A stretch of DNA of 64,000 bases from positions 1 through 64,000 of the forward strand of contig JAIQFB010000015.1 of NCBI GenBank assembly GCA_020073485.1, in the 5' to 3' direction. Shown one piece after another: positions 26,732-37,246 of the stretch. The notes under the pieces were generated by a model that did not search any database, was not told where the DNA came from, and worked only from the letters and a program-made list of their open reading frames with translations. A program made the position numbers and the translations under genes. This stretch comes from Terriglobia bacterium. Lineage in GTDB: Bacteria; Acidobacteriota; Terriglobia; Acidiferrales; UBA7541. Numbering within the stretch: position 1 is the first letter of the stretch; every line of letters starts with the position of its first letter.

Positions 26732-27153
26732 TGGAGGCTCCCGTTATTCTCTCCCAGGTATTCAAAACTGTTCAGGCCGGTCTCTTCCAGGCGCACGCGC
26801 TCGAGTTTTGCCGCGGGGAAAGCGCGCAGGCGATGGAAAATCTCGATGCAGAGATTTTCCGTGGTCGGCACACGCTCGCGAAATTCAGCGACCTCTTCAT
26901 TCAGGTATTTATGATCGAACGGCTCGATCACTTCGCGGCCGACGAACGCGTCAAGATCGCCAAGATTCGCGATCATTCCCGTCGCGGGATCCGTGGGGCC
27001 GGAAACCGCAACTTCCACCACGTAGTTGTGGCCGTGGCCGTACGGGTTGTTGCATTTTCCGTAGACGCGCTGGTTCTCTTCCTCGCTGAGATGCGCGCTG
27101 TGCAGGCGATGCGAGGCCGAAAAAGAGTAGCGCCGCGTCAGATGTATTTTCAT
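26728..27153 (-). CDS. 6-pyruvoyltetrahydropterin synthase/QueD-family protein (paralogue 2)
   Basis: The 141-residue protein, from ATG 27153, has [18 protein letters not shown] with the catalytic cysteine C34 and zinc histidines, plus FDHKYLN and TTENLCIEI. It acts on dihydroneopterin triphosphate, making either 6-pyruvoyl-tetrahydropterin or 6-carboxytetrahydropterin. The CNNPxGHGHNY motif looks more like eukaryotic-type PTPS than E. coli QueD. It overlaps its upstream paralogue and downstream folE by 4 nt each. Confidence 0.88.
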   Translation of the reverse strand: MKIHLTRRYSFSASHRLHSAHLSEEENQRVYGKCNNPYGHGHNYVVEVAVSGPTDPATGMIANLGDLDAFVGREVIEPFDHKYLNEEVAEFRERVPTTENLCIEIFHRLRAFPAAKLERVRLEETGLNSFEYLGENNGSLQ

Positions 27154-27605
27154 CGCCGCGCTCCCGCCGTTTTGCCGGTCCCGTTGCCGGCGCCATTGCC
27201 CTCGCCGTAGCAATCCACAAAAAGATCGGGCGTTTCGTACAACCGCACGCGATAAAGTCTCCCGCGCGTAATTTTCGTTTCCAGCAACCGCCAGATAACG
27301 GCCGCAATGTTTTCACACGTCGGAATCTGCCCCGCCAGCTCCGGCACCTCATAATTCAGGAAGCGATGATCCATCCGGTCGCTTACCTCGCGCTGCAGGA
27401 TTTCCTTGAGTTCCTTCAGGTCCAGGACCATTCCTGTGGCCGGGTCGGGTTCCCCCGCCACGGTCACTTCGAGGACGTAGTTGTGCCCGTGCCCATGCGG
27501 ATTATTGCATTTGCCGAAGACGCGCCGGTTCTCTTCGGCCGAAAATGCCGGGTTGTGATAAAGATGCGAGGCCGAAAACTCGATTTTGCGTGTCAGATAG
27601 ACCAT
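27150..27605 (-). CDS. 6-pyruvoyltetrahydropterin synthase/QueD-family protein (paralogue 1)
   Basis: This 151-residue protein resembles its neighbour throughout: GKCNNPHGHGHNYVLEV with C33, MDHRFLNYEVPEL and PTCENIAAVIWRLLE. The C-terminal tail [16 protein letters not shown] is extra and low in complexity. It is the first gene of the tightly overlapping PTPS-PTPS-folE unit. Which of the two copies serves queuosine and which serves biopterin-like chemistry cannot be told from the sequence. Confidence 0.88.
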   Translation of the reverse strand: MVYLTRKIEFSASHLYHNPAFSAEENRRVFGKCNNPHGHGHNYVLEVTVAGEPDPATGMVLDLKELKEILQREVSDRMDHRFLNYEVPELAGQIPTCENIAAVIWRLLETKITRGRLYRVRLYETPDLFVDCYGEGNGAGNGTGKTAGARR

Positions 27606-27675
27606 GGCGCGAATGAAAAGGCTTTCAGCTAACTGAAAAGGATTGCAGCAACCACCGCACCGGACTTTTCACCAG

Positions 27676-28692
27676 TCACGAATCACGATTCACAGGAATT
27701 TTCCGGCCCTTCCAACCCACGCTGCCCTGCATATACAGCCGTTCCGAGACCAGAAGCGCCGCCGCATACATTGCCACCGCGGGCAAATAGTATATGGCAA
27801 AGGAGGCCGGAAACCCATTTCGCCGCAATTTCGCCGCGTAGGCGGCGTGCCGCCCGGCTAGCAGCACCACCCCGGCCGCACCCAAAATTAGATGCAGGGG
27901 CGCGAGCAGAAGTAGCAGGAAAGGTATCCACGGCACAGTCGATCTCAGTTCCCGCCCCACCTCGCGCGTCGAGCCGCACATCAGCGGATACAGATTCTTT
28001 GTCCAGCCTTCCCACATCGCGCCAAACGTGCGGTACATCCGCACGCGCATGATCCCATGCCCAGAAGCAAAAAGCAGCCGGACGCCCGCTTGCTTGGCCA
28101 GTTGCGACAGCGCCACGTCCTCCAACACTTCCCCGGCGACGGCTTTGTGGCCTCCGATGCGGACGTAATCCTCGCGCCGGATCATCAGATATTGCCCGCT
28201 GGCGGCCGCTGCAGGCGATTCGGGATCGTTCACCGCGCCGAAGGAAAATTTCTGCGCGAGCCGCACATAGACAAACGGAATCAGTGCGCGTTCCCACCAG
28301 GTGCGCGTTTCCTGTTCGGGCGAGTAAGAGACCAGCCCCGCGCCGCTTCCCGTCGCATCGGCCAGCGCCCGCGCCGTCGACCCCGGCAGGTGCACTCCAT
28401 CCGCATCGGTAAACAGCAGCCATTCGCCGGAGGCCTCGGCCGCCCCCAACGAAACCGCGTGGTTCTTCCCCACCCAGCCGGAAGGAATCTCCTTCGTCTC
28501 CAGAATGCGCAATTGCGGAAACCGCGAAGTGAGTTTTTCGAGTGCGGCGCCGGTACCGTCGGTCGACTGATCGTTGATGACAAAAATCTCGCCAATTTCC
28601 GGCTGCGCCGCCAGCGACTCCACCGCGGCGGCGATCGTAGCCTCTTCGTTGCGCGCCGGGACGATCGCTGAAACTGTCATGTGGGGAGTCAT
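27676..28692 (-). CDS. Family 2 glycosyltransferase with C-terminal membrane segments
   Basis: Starting at ATG 28692 (338 aa), the protein opens VSAIVPARNEEATIAAAVESL, the GT2 nucleotide-sugar fold, with the metal-binding DADG in LLFTDADGVHLPG and a later EDVALSQLAKQAG. The C-terminal 80 residues contain three hydrophobic helices. The pattern resembles HpnB/CrtQ-like glycosyltransferases that act on hopanoid or carotenoid lipids. No partner gene is nearby, so the acceptor is unknown. Longer frames start at 28773 inside repeat-bearing intergenic DNA. Confidence 0.78.
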   Translation of the reverse strand: MTPHMTVSAIVPARNEEATIAAAVESLAAQPEIGEIFVINDQSTDGTGAALEKLTSRFPQLRILETKEIPSGWVGKNHAVSLGAAEASGEWLLFTDADGVHLPGSTARALADATGSGAGLVSYSPEQETRTWWERALIPFVYVRLAQKFSFGAVNDPESPAAAASGQYLMIRREDYVRIGGHKAVAGEVLEDVALSQLAKQAGVRLLFASGHGIMRVRMYRTFGAMWEGWTKNLYPLMCGSTREVGRELRSTVPWIPFLLLLLAPLHLILGAAGVVLLAGRHAAYAAKLRRNGFPASFAIYYLPAVAMYAAALLVSERLYMQGSVGWKGRKIPVNRDS

Positions 28693-28779
28693 GGAATTGT
28701 TTTGTGATTGGATGAAGACGATGTTCAAACAAACCGAGCCATTCGCTGAACAACCCATCGCCGAACAACCCAAAAGTCC

Positions 28780-28859
28780 GTCATTCCGAACGGAGTGAGG
28801 AATCCCTCTTTCTTTTGGCGTTCAACCCAGGAGGGATTCCTCACTCCGTTCGGAATGAC
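28780..28859. repeat. Dispersed inverted repeat, family B
   Basis: Arms read GTCATTCCGAACGGAGTGAG and the inverse CTCACTCCGTTCGGAATGAC; both arms carry the same compensated changes relative to the 23009 copy. Confidence 0.88.
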
Positions 28860-28980
28860 GGCGTAACCAAACCTCTGCCCAACTTCATGAGCCCCATGCT
28901 AGCTACACCAAACCCGCCGCCAAATCGCCTCGCGCGAACCCCGCCGGAACAGGTATTATATAGGGGCCGGAGCGAAAACA

Positions 28981-29499
28981 TTGAAACATAAGATCCTGGG
29001 CCCCATCGGTCTGACCCTTGCCGCAATTATCCTGGGCGCGTTCGCCTTCCCCAGCTATCGCCAGGGCGAAGCGAGCCTGGCAGGCCGCAGAGCCAAAGAT
29101 TTCCAGATGCAGATTCCCGGCGCGTCGCATCTCTCCGACCTGCGCGGGAAAGTCGTCATCCTGAACTTCTGGGCTTCCTGGTGCCCTCCCTGCCTCGAAG
29201 AAACCCAATCGCTGAACCAACTGCAGCAGGCCATCGGGCAAAAGGGCGGGGTCGTCCTTGGCATCAGCGTGGATGAGGATAACGAAGCCTACAAGAAATT
29301 CCTTGTCGATAATCATGTCATCTTCCCCACCTACGATGATATGACCAAGAAAACCGCCACCGATTACGGTACGTCCATGTTCCCGGAAACTTATTTCATC
29401 GATCGCGAAGGGCGCCTGGCGCGCAAAGTGGTAGGCCCTCAGGATTGGCAGTCCCCCGAGATCATGCAGTCCATCGATATCCTGCTGAAGCAGAACTAG
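28981..29499 (+). CDS. TlpA-like thioredoxin-fold protein, membrane-anchored
   Basis: The 172-residue protein has an N-terminal hydrophobic anchor (ILGPIGLTLAAIILGAFAFP), then an AhpC/TSA-type thioredoxin domain with W-C68-PPC71 in FWASWCPPCLEET. It is probably a periplasmic disulfide reductase used in cytochrome maturation or oxidative repair. The start is a TTG at 28981 with GGAG ten bases upstream. MFPETYFIDREG is the cis-proline loop. It has no obvious operon partner; a GlcG pseudogene follows. Confidence 0.85.
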   Translation: MKHKILGPIGLTLAAIILGAFAFPSYRQGEASLAGRRAKDFQMQIPGASHLSDLRGKVVILNFWASWCPPCLEETQSLNQLQQAIGQKGGVVLGISVDEDNEAYKKFLVDNHVIFPTYDDMTKKTATDYGTSMFPETYFIDREGRLARKVVGPQDWQSPEIMQSIDILLKQN

Positions 29500-29541
29500 A
29501 TTCCCAATCTCACCAAGATTTGCACACTCCTAGGAGGAAAC

Positions 29542-29978
29542 ATGTCCGCCGTAAAACTGGAGGATGCGCGCCGGGTCATTGCCGCAGCCGAGAAAAAAGC
29601 AAAGGAAATCGGCCAGCCCATGAACATTGCCGTGGCCGATGAAGGCGGCAACATAGTGGCGCACGTCCACCGGGTGCGGGCTCTACTTGGGGCCTGCTGA
29701 GTTAAATGGATGGCGCGTGAATCGGGAGCATCGATAATTCCATGAAGAAGGCATACACGTCGCGGGCGTTCGACATCACCACAACAAATTTGGCGACTCA
29801 TTCCCAGTCGGGCGGACAGTTTTTTGGTATTCACGCGTCCAACGACGGAAAAATCATGATCTTTGCCGGCGGCATTCCGTTGAAGAAAGATGGCAAGGTG
29901 GTTGATGCGATCGGCGTGAGCGCCGAGTCAGGAGATCAGGATCACGCGGTCGCGGAATCTGGAGCCGCAGCTTATTAA
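29542..29978 (+). pseudogene. GlcG/HbpS (DUF336) family gene, disrupted
   Basis: A strong AGGAGG site precedes ATG 29542, and the frame reads VKLEDARRVIAAAEKKA and MNIAVADEGGNIVAHVH, the start of the GlcG/HbpS heme-binding-like fold. At 29671 a 35-nt family C palindrome interrupts it and introduces a frameshift and a stop (29698). Homology resumes at 29706 in another frame with MDGA, then a TGA where tryptophan is expected, and on through KKAYTSRAFD, GGQFFGIHASNDGKIMIFAG and AVAESGAAAY to 29978. Both the insertion and the nonsense codon make it non-functional. Confidence 0.85.
29671..29705. mobile_element. 35-nt family C palindrome inserted in a GlcG gene
   Basis: The interruption begins CGGGTGCGGGCTCTACTTGG and has a decayed right half (GGCCTGCTG). 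Removing exactly 29671-29705 restores the GlcG reading frame, which defines the element's likely ends. It matches the other family C copies in reverse orientation. Confidence 0.8.
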
Positions 29979-30075
29979 AAAGATTCACTCCTCAGAAATA
30001 ACGGAACCGCGCCTTTGCTCCAAAAAGGCTTGGTTCTCCCGATGATACACGGAGATCAGCGCTGAGAAAGCTGAA

Positions 30076-30552
30076 CTACCCGCCTGGAGTCGGCTGAACG
30101 TTTCCGCACGCTCCCGGACAATTTGGATTCGCTTTGCCGGGCATCATCTGCATCATTTTGCCCTGCTGCATCACGTGACTGCGCATCTGCTCGAGCAGCG
30201 CCTGATGCTTGGCAAGCTTGGACTTCAGTGCCGCCGGGTCCTTTTCGTTTTGGATGGCTTTCATGCTCTCCATCAGCTTATTCATTATCGTCGTCATTTG
30301 TGTGTGGTGGGTAGCCATCTGGCCCATCATCATTGGCGTGCCGCCGCCCATCATGCCTTGGTTCTCGCCCATCATTCCCTGGCCCTGGCCCATCATCCCT
30401 TGGCCCTGACCCATCATGCCCTGATTTGGTTGGCACGGTGCGGTCTGTTCCTTCTGAGCCTGGCCCGCTGAGCCCTCCTGCGGCAGCGCCTTGATCCCGA
30501 GGGTCAATAGTGACGCTACAAGTAAAAAACCGGTGAACAGTTTAGCTTTCAT
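30076..30552 (-). CDS. Exported Met/Gly-rich protein, possible copper-binding
   Basis: This 158-residue protein has a signal peptide (LFTGFLLVASLLTLGIKALP), then repeats of QGMMGQG type and GGGTPMMMGQMATHHTQM. A helical stretch with HQALLEQMRSHVMQQGKMMQ follows, and the end has CPGACGN. Methionine-rich motifs commonly bind Cu(I) in periplasmic proteins. It lies downstream of copA and csoR on the same strand, 208 bp from copA, which supports a copper role. No known family was recognised. Confidence 0.75.
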   Translation of the reverse strand: MKAKLFTGFLLVASLLTLGIKALPQEGSAGQAQKEQTAPCQPNQGMMGQGQGMMGQGQGMMGENQGMMGGGTPMMMGQMATHHTQMTTIMNKLMESMKAIQNEKDPAALKSKLAKHQALLEQMRSHVMQQGKMMQMMPGKANPNCPGACGNVQPTPGG

Positions 30553-30760
30553 GTTGTTCCCCCTACGCTAGTCCTCGCGCCGTGTGAACCTGCGCGAACT
30601 ACGAACCTCTAAGTGCGGACCTTACTCCTTCGTACCCAAAATTATTCTCGCAAATCACCCCGATACGGTCTGTGCTGTCTGTCACTCTGGATCGTGATCC
30701 CTGCCACATGGAGATTTCCGAAGATCAACCAAAAGAGAAGGGTGTGTACCGGAGGATGGA

Positions 30761-33304
<2,544 letters not shown>

Positions 33305-33310
33305 CGCTCT

Positions 33311-33670
33311 TTACCTCGACTGCATTTGCATCAGGTCCAGCAACTCTTCGTACATGGCTTCGGCGCGGCCCGGCGCGGTGTCGCGGATGGCGTCGGCGGC
33401 GCAATGGCGCAGATGATTTTTCATCAGCGCGCGCCCCACCGATCGCAATGCTTCCTGCACGGAGGAGATCTGCACCAGAATGTCCGCGCAATAGCGGTCC
33501 TCGGCCACCAGGCGCTGCAAGCCGCGAACCTGGCCTTCGATCCGACGCAGCCGCTTCAGATTGGCAGATTTGATTTCGGGATCGACCTGCAGAGCCTTGC
33601 GGTTTTTTTCGCGCGCGCCGCAGCCGCAGGCGGCCGATTCGACGCGTTGCTTCTGTTTCGTAATGGCCAT
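33311..33670 (-). CDS. csoR: CsoR-family copper-sensing repressor
   Basis: The protein (119 aa from ATG 33670) is a DUF156/CsoR helical repressor. The Cu(I) ligands C61, H86 and C90 keep the spacing (25 and 4) of mycobacterial CsoR, in RYCADILVQ and KNHLRHC. The GQVRGLQRLVAEDRYC block is typical. It precedes copA by 6 nt and should derepress the operon when copper binds. A CGCG-type N-terminal CGC pair (SAACGCGAR) is extra. GGGGAGAGG upstream serves as ribosome-binding site. Confidence 0.9.
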   Translation of the reverse strand: MAITKQKQRVESAACGCGAREKNRKALQVDPEIKSANLKRLRRIEGQVRGLQRLVAEDRYCADILVQISSVQEALRSVGRALMKNHLRHCAADAIRDTAPGRAEAMYEELLDLMQMQSR

Positions 33671-33708
33671 CGCCTCTCCCCGCCAGGAGTTCCCACGGCC
33701 AAATCCTA

Positions 33709-33729
33709 ACATACCCCCTCCCCCTATGT
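33709..33729. promoter_or_regulatory. Candidate CsoR operator
   Basis: The sequence ACATACCCCC-T-CCCCCTATGT has perfect inverted ends (ACATA/TATGT) around C-tracts, reminiscent of the TACCCC-type sites bound by CsoR. It lies 39 nt upstream of the csoR start, where an operator would be expected. Confidence 0.45.
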
Positions 33730-33756
33730 AAAGCGGTTCGGGGCGTTCCGCATGCT

Positions 33757-33822
33757 CAGGAAAGGAGCAGGTCCGGTGACGCCCCAGCAACCCTAGCCTC
33801 ACGGACTGCGGAAAAGTTGAGA
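33757..33822 (+). ncRNA. Structured element with an S-box-like core, unassigned
   Basis: The + strand can fold CTCA/TGAG around GCAGGTCCGGTGA/TCACGGACTGC (11 pairs, two bulged G). The inner sequence GTCCGGTGACGCCCCAGCAACC resembles the SAM-I riboswitch core, but the later GGTGCTAATTCC segment is missing. The next gene is a small hypothetical, not a methionine gene. It may be a relic or another RNA. Confidence 0.25.
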
Positions 33823-33920
33823 GCACAGTCAGGCTTGCCTGTGCGGTCTTGTGGACCGCGCACGATTCGTCGATCCGACCACGATCGCGAAAGGCACACA
33901 GGCAAGAGTGCCTGTGCTAC
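33823..33920. repeat. Dispersed inverted repeat, family A variant
   Basis: Arms AGCACAGTCAGGCTTGCC and, inverted, GGCAAGAGTGCCTGTGCT belong to the same variant as 10093-10172. Confidence 0.65.
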
Positions 33921-33963
33921 TCAAACCTGCCCTGCAACTACCTGCTGCTGGTATAATCGCGGC

Positions 33964-34209
33964 ATGACACTGATGGAGATTACCTACGAACTGCAATCGC
34001 CGCTGAATGCGGAGCAACTGCGGGCCCTGGGCCGCTTCGCCAATACCTACGGCCTGCGGCGATTCCGCGTGGATGAAAAAACCAACCGCCTGTCGTTTGA
34101 ATACGACGCTTCGCGGCTGAAAGAAACCGAAGTGGCGCACGTGCTGCGGCAGGCGCGCATTCCCGTAACCGGCCGCGTGGAACCGGTGGCCACGGTCTCG
34201 CAACTGTGA
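33964..34209 (+). CDS. Small conserved-looking cytoplasmic protein (81 aa)
   Basis: From the ATG at 33964 the frame gives 81 residues with the alternation EITYELQSPLNAEQLRALGRF ... RLSFEYDASRLKETEVAHVL, suggesting a beta-alpha-beta-beta-alpha-beta fold like heavy-metal-associated domains but lacking a CxxC pair. Codon use matches the surrounding genes. It is divergent from csoR, so a copper link is possible but not shown. The longer frame from 33817 runs through a repeat and is unlikely. Confidence 0.6.
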   Translation: MTLMEITYELQSPLNAEQLRALGRFANTYGLRRFRVDEKTNRLSFEYDASRLKETEVAHVLRQARIPVTGRVEPVATVSQL

Positions 34210-34941
34210 CCCGCGCAGTGAGCGTGTCCGGCGTGGATTCGTCAGGACGAAGGCACTGAGGAACTAACGAGGCCCCGAAAAATGGGAGCCCCAAAAGAGT
34301 ACGGGGCCCTTGCTTGGGAACAAGGGCCCCGAAAGACGCATTCCGTTTCCCGATCTTCTTTTTCTCGACCGGGGCGTGGGGTCATCCATCCTAGCTTCCC
34401 TCTCAGAGGCAGGTGGGAACGACCAGCACTCGTCCTGGAGCAAGCCCCTTCCCCCTCGCTCGAGGACTTGTGAAAGTCGTCTATCGGAATGCGTCCACGT
34501 TCTGCTAGCAATGCACGATGGGGACCAATCCCGCGCGCATTTCCATTTGCCGGATTCCCTTATTTTTGTTGATCATCCAAAGATATCCTCCCGCCGTGCG
34601 ATGTCTCATCGTTCGCCTTAATCCTGAATCGGGAGCGGGTTCTCCCGGCTCGGGAATTGAAGTGTCACCACATGTGCAATTCCCTTCCCGCGTTCTCAAT
34701 GCCTTCGATTTCGCTCAGCTGGAATACCCGAGGACGCTGTGGCATCGATGCATCGCTCCGGGACAACTCTTGCTCTCGATGCCGTGACCGGCGAAACCAG
34801 ATTGTCTCTGCGCACGGATTTGAAGACGGTGGGACCGCGTGATCCGAGACGCTCGCAAATACCATTTCGGAACAATAGGCACGCTCGCGGCACTGCGGCG
34901 CACTGGCCGTCTGCTGATTCGGCACAGCTTACCCTTCGCAT
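34210..34941. other. Long region without a recognisable gene
   Basis: Several short frames exist on both strands but none has a ribosome-binding site or a protein pattern I recognise. A perfect 10-bp inverted repeat GGGGCCCTTG/CAAGGGCCCC lies at 34303-34330 with an eight-base loop and no T-tract. The region leads into a decayed PilB gene, so it may be remnant DNA. Confidence 0.5.
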
Positions 34942-35437
34942 ATGGATATCGGCGAGCGGCGCGCGCCGCAGGGCGGGCGGTTCATGGTGGCGATCGGGCC
35001 GCACAAGATCGACTTGCGGGTATCCACGCTGCCCACGCAGTACGGCGAAAAGATTGTGATCCGCCTGCTGGAAACTTCGGGGCCGCTGCTGAGCTTCGCC
35101 AATCTTGGTTTCCCTCCGGAAATTTCCGAACGCATCACGACCCTTCTCGCTTTGCCGCAGGGCATGCTGCTGGTAACCGGGCCGACCGGTTCCGGCAAGA
35201 GCACGACCCTCTATTCCGCGCTCAACTTGCTGCGAAGACCGGCGGTCAATGCTGGAGGAGATTCTCCGCGTGGTCCCGGTGGAAAATGTGGCCTTATCGG
35301 AGTGCGCGGGATGCGGACACGAGCTTCTTCCGGCATTCCAGTTTTGTCCCTATTGCGGCCTCCCACGCAGTGCCGACACCAAGAGCCAAAAGCCAGGTTC
35401 GAGGCCCCCAGTTTCGGATGGAGTGCTCTCTTCATGA
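34942..35437 (+). pseudogene. Remnant of a PilB/GspE-type pilus assembly ATPase
   Basis: Residues after the ATG at 34942 read MDIGERRAPQGGRFMVAIGP, KIDLRVSTLPTQYGEKIVIR and MLLVTGPTGSGKSTTLYSAL, the middle of a type IV pilus/type II secretion ATPase up to Walker A. At about 35247 homology jumps, in another frame, to LEEILRVVPVENVALSECAG and a CGHELLPAFQFCPYCG zinc ribbon, the C-terminal tail of the same family. The N-terminal domain and the roughly 170 residues with Walker B are gone. The tail's stop overlaps the next ATG (ATGA), preserving the old operon join. Confidence 0.75.
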
Positions 35438-35799
35438 AGCGGACAAGATCCAAGCCGGAATACGATGCCCCTCGCAGCGAGCCCCGGTTTCAGCAGCTCA
35501 GCGAACTCCATCTGAGCTATGAAGGGGGAGGCGTCGATATACCGATTCGGCCACCGGATATCAGTGTCCAGGGCATGTTCGTAAACACTTCGACACATTT
35601 CCCGGAGGGCGCGGTCGTGATTCTGCGATTTCGCTTGACGCGGTCCAACATCGAAGTTCAGACTCGTGGTGAAGTACGCTATTGCCTGCCTGGTATAGGC
35701 ATTGGGGTGGAATTTATCGGTATCGGGCCAGAAGCAAAGCGCGCCATCGAAGAGGACCTCGAAGCCTCTTCCCGAGCCCGCCGCCCAAAAACCAGGTAA
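35434..35799 (+). CDS. PilZ-domain protein upstream of pilT
   Basis: The 121-residue protein has a C-terminal PilZ-like pattern: PDISVQGMFVNTSTHFPEGA, then VQTRGEVRYCLPGIGIGVEF. The RxxxR part is weak (PRSEPRFQQL), so cyclic di-GMP binding is uncertain; the xDISxxGMF form is common in myxobacterial/acidobacterial PilZ proteins. Its ATG overlaps the stop of the PilB remnant's zinc-ribbon tail. pilT follows 77 bp later, so it may be part of type IV pilus control. Confidence 0.75.
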   Translation: MKRTRSKPEYDAPRSEPRFQQLSELHLSYEGGGVDIPIRPPDISVQGMFVNTSTHFPEGAVVILRFRLTRSNIEVQTRGEVRYCLPGIGIGVEFIGIGPEAKRAIEEDLEASSRARRPKTR

Positions 35800-35876
35800 G
35801 AATACGTCGCAATGCTTGTAACTAACTGCAGATAAACCACTTCTGCTGAAATTGAAGAACATTCCAGGAGCTCTTC

Positions 35877-37067
35877 ATGGATTCGACGACTGTGCAGCCG
35901 CCTCCTCCCACTGTTGCCGCAGGTGAACCGGCAGCGGCCCCTGCCGCAGCACCCAGGGTATCTACAGCCGCCATAGTGGCCACAATGCTTCAGGTATCCA
36001 AGCAAGTGAGCGACCTAATCTTTTCGCCCAGCCGCGCTCCACAGGTCGAGCTTTCCGGGCAATTGAAAGAAGTGAATATAGCGGGGGTAGGCAAATTAAC
36101 GCCTGAAGCGACCCGCCGCATTGCCGTCGATCTGATTGGAAAGAATGAACTTGTGGCCGGCAAACTGGAGAAAGAGGGGTCTGCCGACCTCTCCTACAGC
36201 CTGCCGGGAATTGCGCGATTCCGCGTAAATGTATTCCGCCAGAGGGGAACCTACGCGATCGTCATGCGCGTTATCCCCCAGACCATCCCTGATTTCGCCG
36301 TGCTTGGGTTGCCGCCTCAACTGGGGGAGACCTCCGAACTGCGCAACGGAATTGTGCTGGTCACCGGCCCAACCGGATCGGGAAAATCGTCCACGCTTGC
36401 CGCTATCCTGAACAAAATAAACGAGGAAAAGGCCTACCACATCCTCACCATCGAAGACCCGATCGAGTTTCTCCACCTGCACAAGAAGTCGACCATCCAT
36501 CAGCGGGAGCTGCACAGCGATACGCCAAGCTTTGCGCTGGCCCTGCGCGCTGCCCTGCGCCAAGCCCCCAAGGTGATCCTAGTCGGTGAAATGCGCGACA
36601 AAGAAACCATCGAGATCGCTCTTGAAGCCGCGGAAACGGGCCACCTGGTCTTCTCCACCTTGCATACCATTGATGCCTCGAAAACGGTTGAGCGGATCAT
36701 CGGCGTGTTCCCGTTGGCTGACCAGCAGGCGATTCGCAGCCGTATCTCGAAGGCGTTTCGTTACATCATCTCCCAGCGCCTGATGCCTCGAAAAGACGGT
36801 TCCGGGCGCATCGCCGCCATCGAAATCCTGAAATCCACGATGCGTACGCGCGAATACGTGGAAAAAGGGGAGGGCGAGGGCAAGACCCTGGTCGATGCCA
36901 TGCGTGACGGCACCACAGAAGGAATGCAGCATTTTGACGGCGAACTTGAGCGTATGATCCGCGCTGGAATCGTGGACCTGGAAACCGGGCTGGGCTATGC
37001 CTCGAATGCCGGAAATCTGCGGCTGGAACTCTCGGATTTGGCGGAGTCCTCTCTGCCAAGCTCTTAG
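35877..37067 (+). CDS. Type IV pilus retraction ATPase PilT-like
   Basis: This 396-residue ATPase has Walker A GPTGSGKSSTLAAILN with K170, ITIEDPIEFLH-type Asp box (LTIEDPIEFLH), Walker B region VILVGEMRDKETIEIALEAA and the His box GHLVFSTLHTIDASKTVERI. These define the PilT/PilU branch that retracts pili. The N-terminal 45 residues are a Pro/Ala-rich extension. The partner PilB next door is only a remnant, so a working PilB must be elsewhere if the pilus is functional. Start ATG 35877 follows CAGGAG. Confidence 0.9.
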   Translation: MDSTTVQPPPPTVAAGEPAAAPAAAPRVSTAAIVATMLQVSKQVSDLIFSPSRAPQVELSGQLKEVNIAGVGKLTPEATRRIAVDLIGKNELVAGKLEKEGSADLSYSLPGIARFRVNVFRQRGTYAIVMRVIPQTIPDFAVLGLPPQLGETSELRNGIVLVTGPTGSGKSSTLAAILNKINEEKAYHILTIEDPIEFLHLHKKSTIHQRELHSDTPSFALALRAALRQAPKVILVGEMRDKETIEIALEAAETGHLVFSTLHTIDASKTVERIIGVFPLADQQAIRSRISKAFRYIISQRLMPRKDGSGRIAAIEILKSTMRTREYVEKGEGEGKTLVDAMRDGTTEGMQHFDGELERMIRAGIVDLETGLGYASNAGNLRLELSDLAESSLPSS

Positions 37068-37246
37068 CCATTTCTGATACCAAGTCTAACGCACTGAGAA
37101 TCATCTCGATAACGCACGTTTAAACCCTTTTAAACCTCGCGAAATCGCGTTCCTGAAGCCAGTACCGGTACGCCCAATACCCTGCTCCCAGCAAATCCCA
37201 TCCGTCGCACTATCGTTTGAAAAATGTTCGCGTTCCAGAATGATTC

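Noticed and set aside
33757-33822. Functional SAM-I riboswitch
   Set aside because: Only half of the conserved core is present and the adjacent gene has no link to methionine; left as an unassigned structure.
34303-34330. Perfect inverted repeat GGGGCCCTTG/CAAGGGCCCC as a terminator
   Set aside because: There is no T-tract on either strand and no gene ends nearby; kept only as an inverted repeat.
34518-34925. Frames on both strands as genes
   Set aside because: They lack ribosome-binding sites and recognisable protein patterns, and several overlap each other in all frames.
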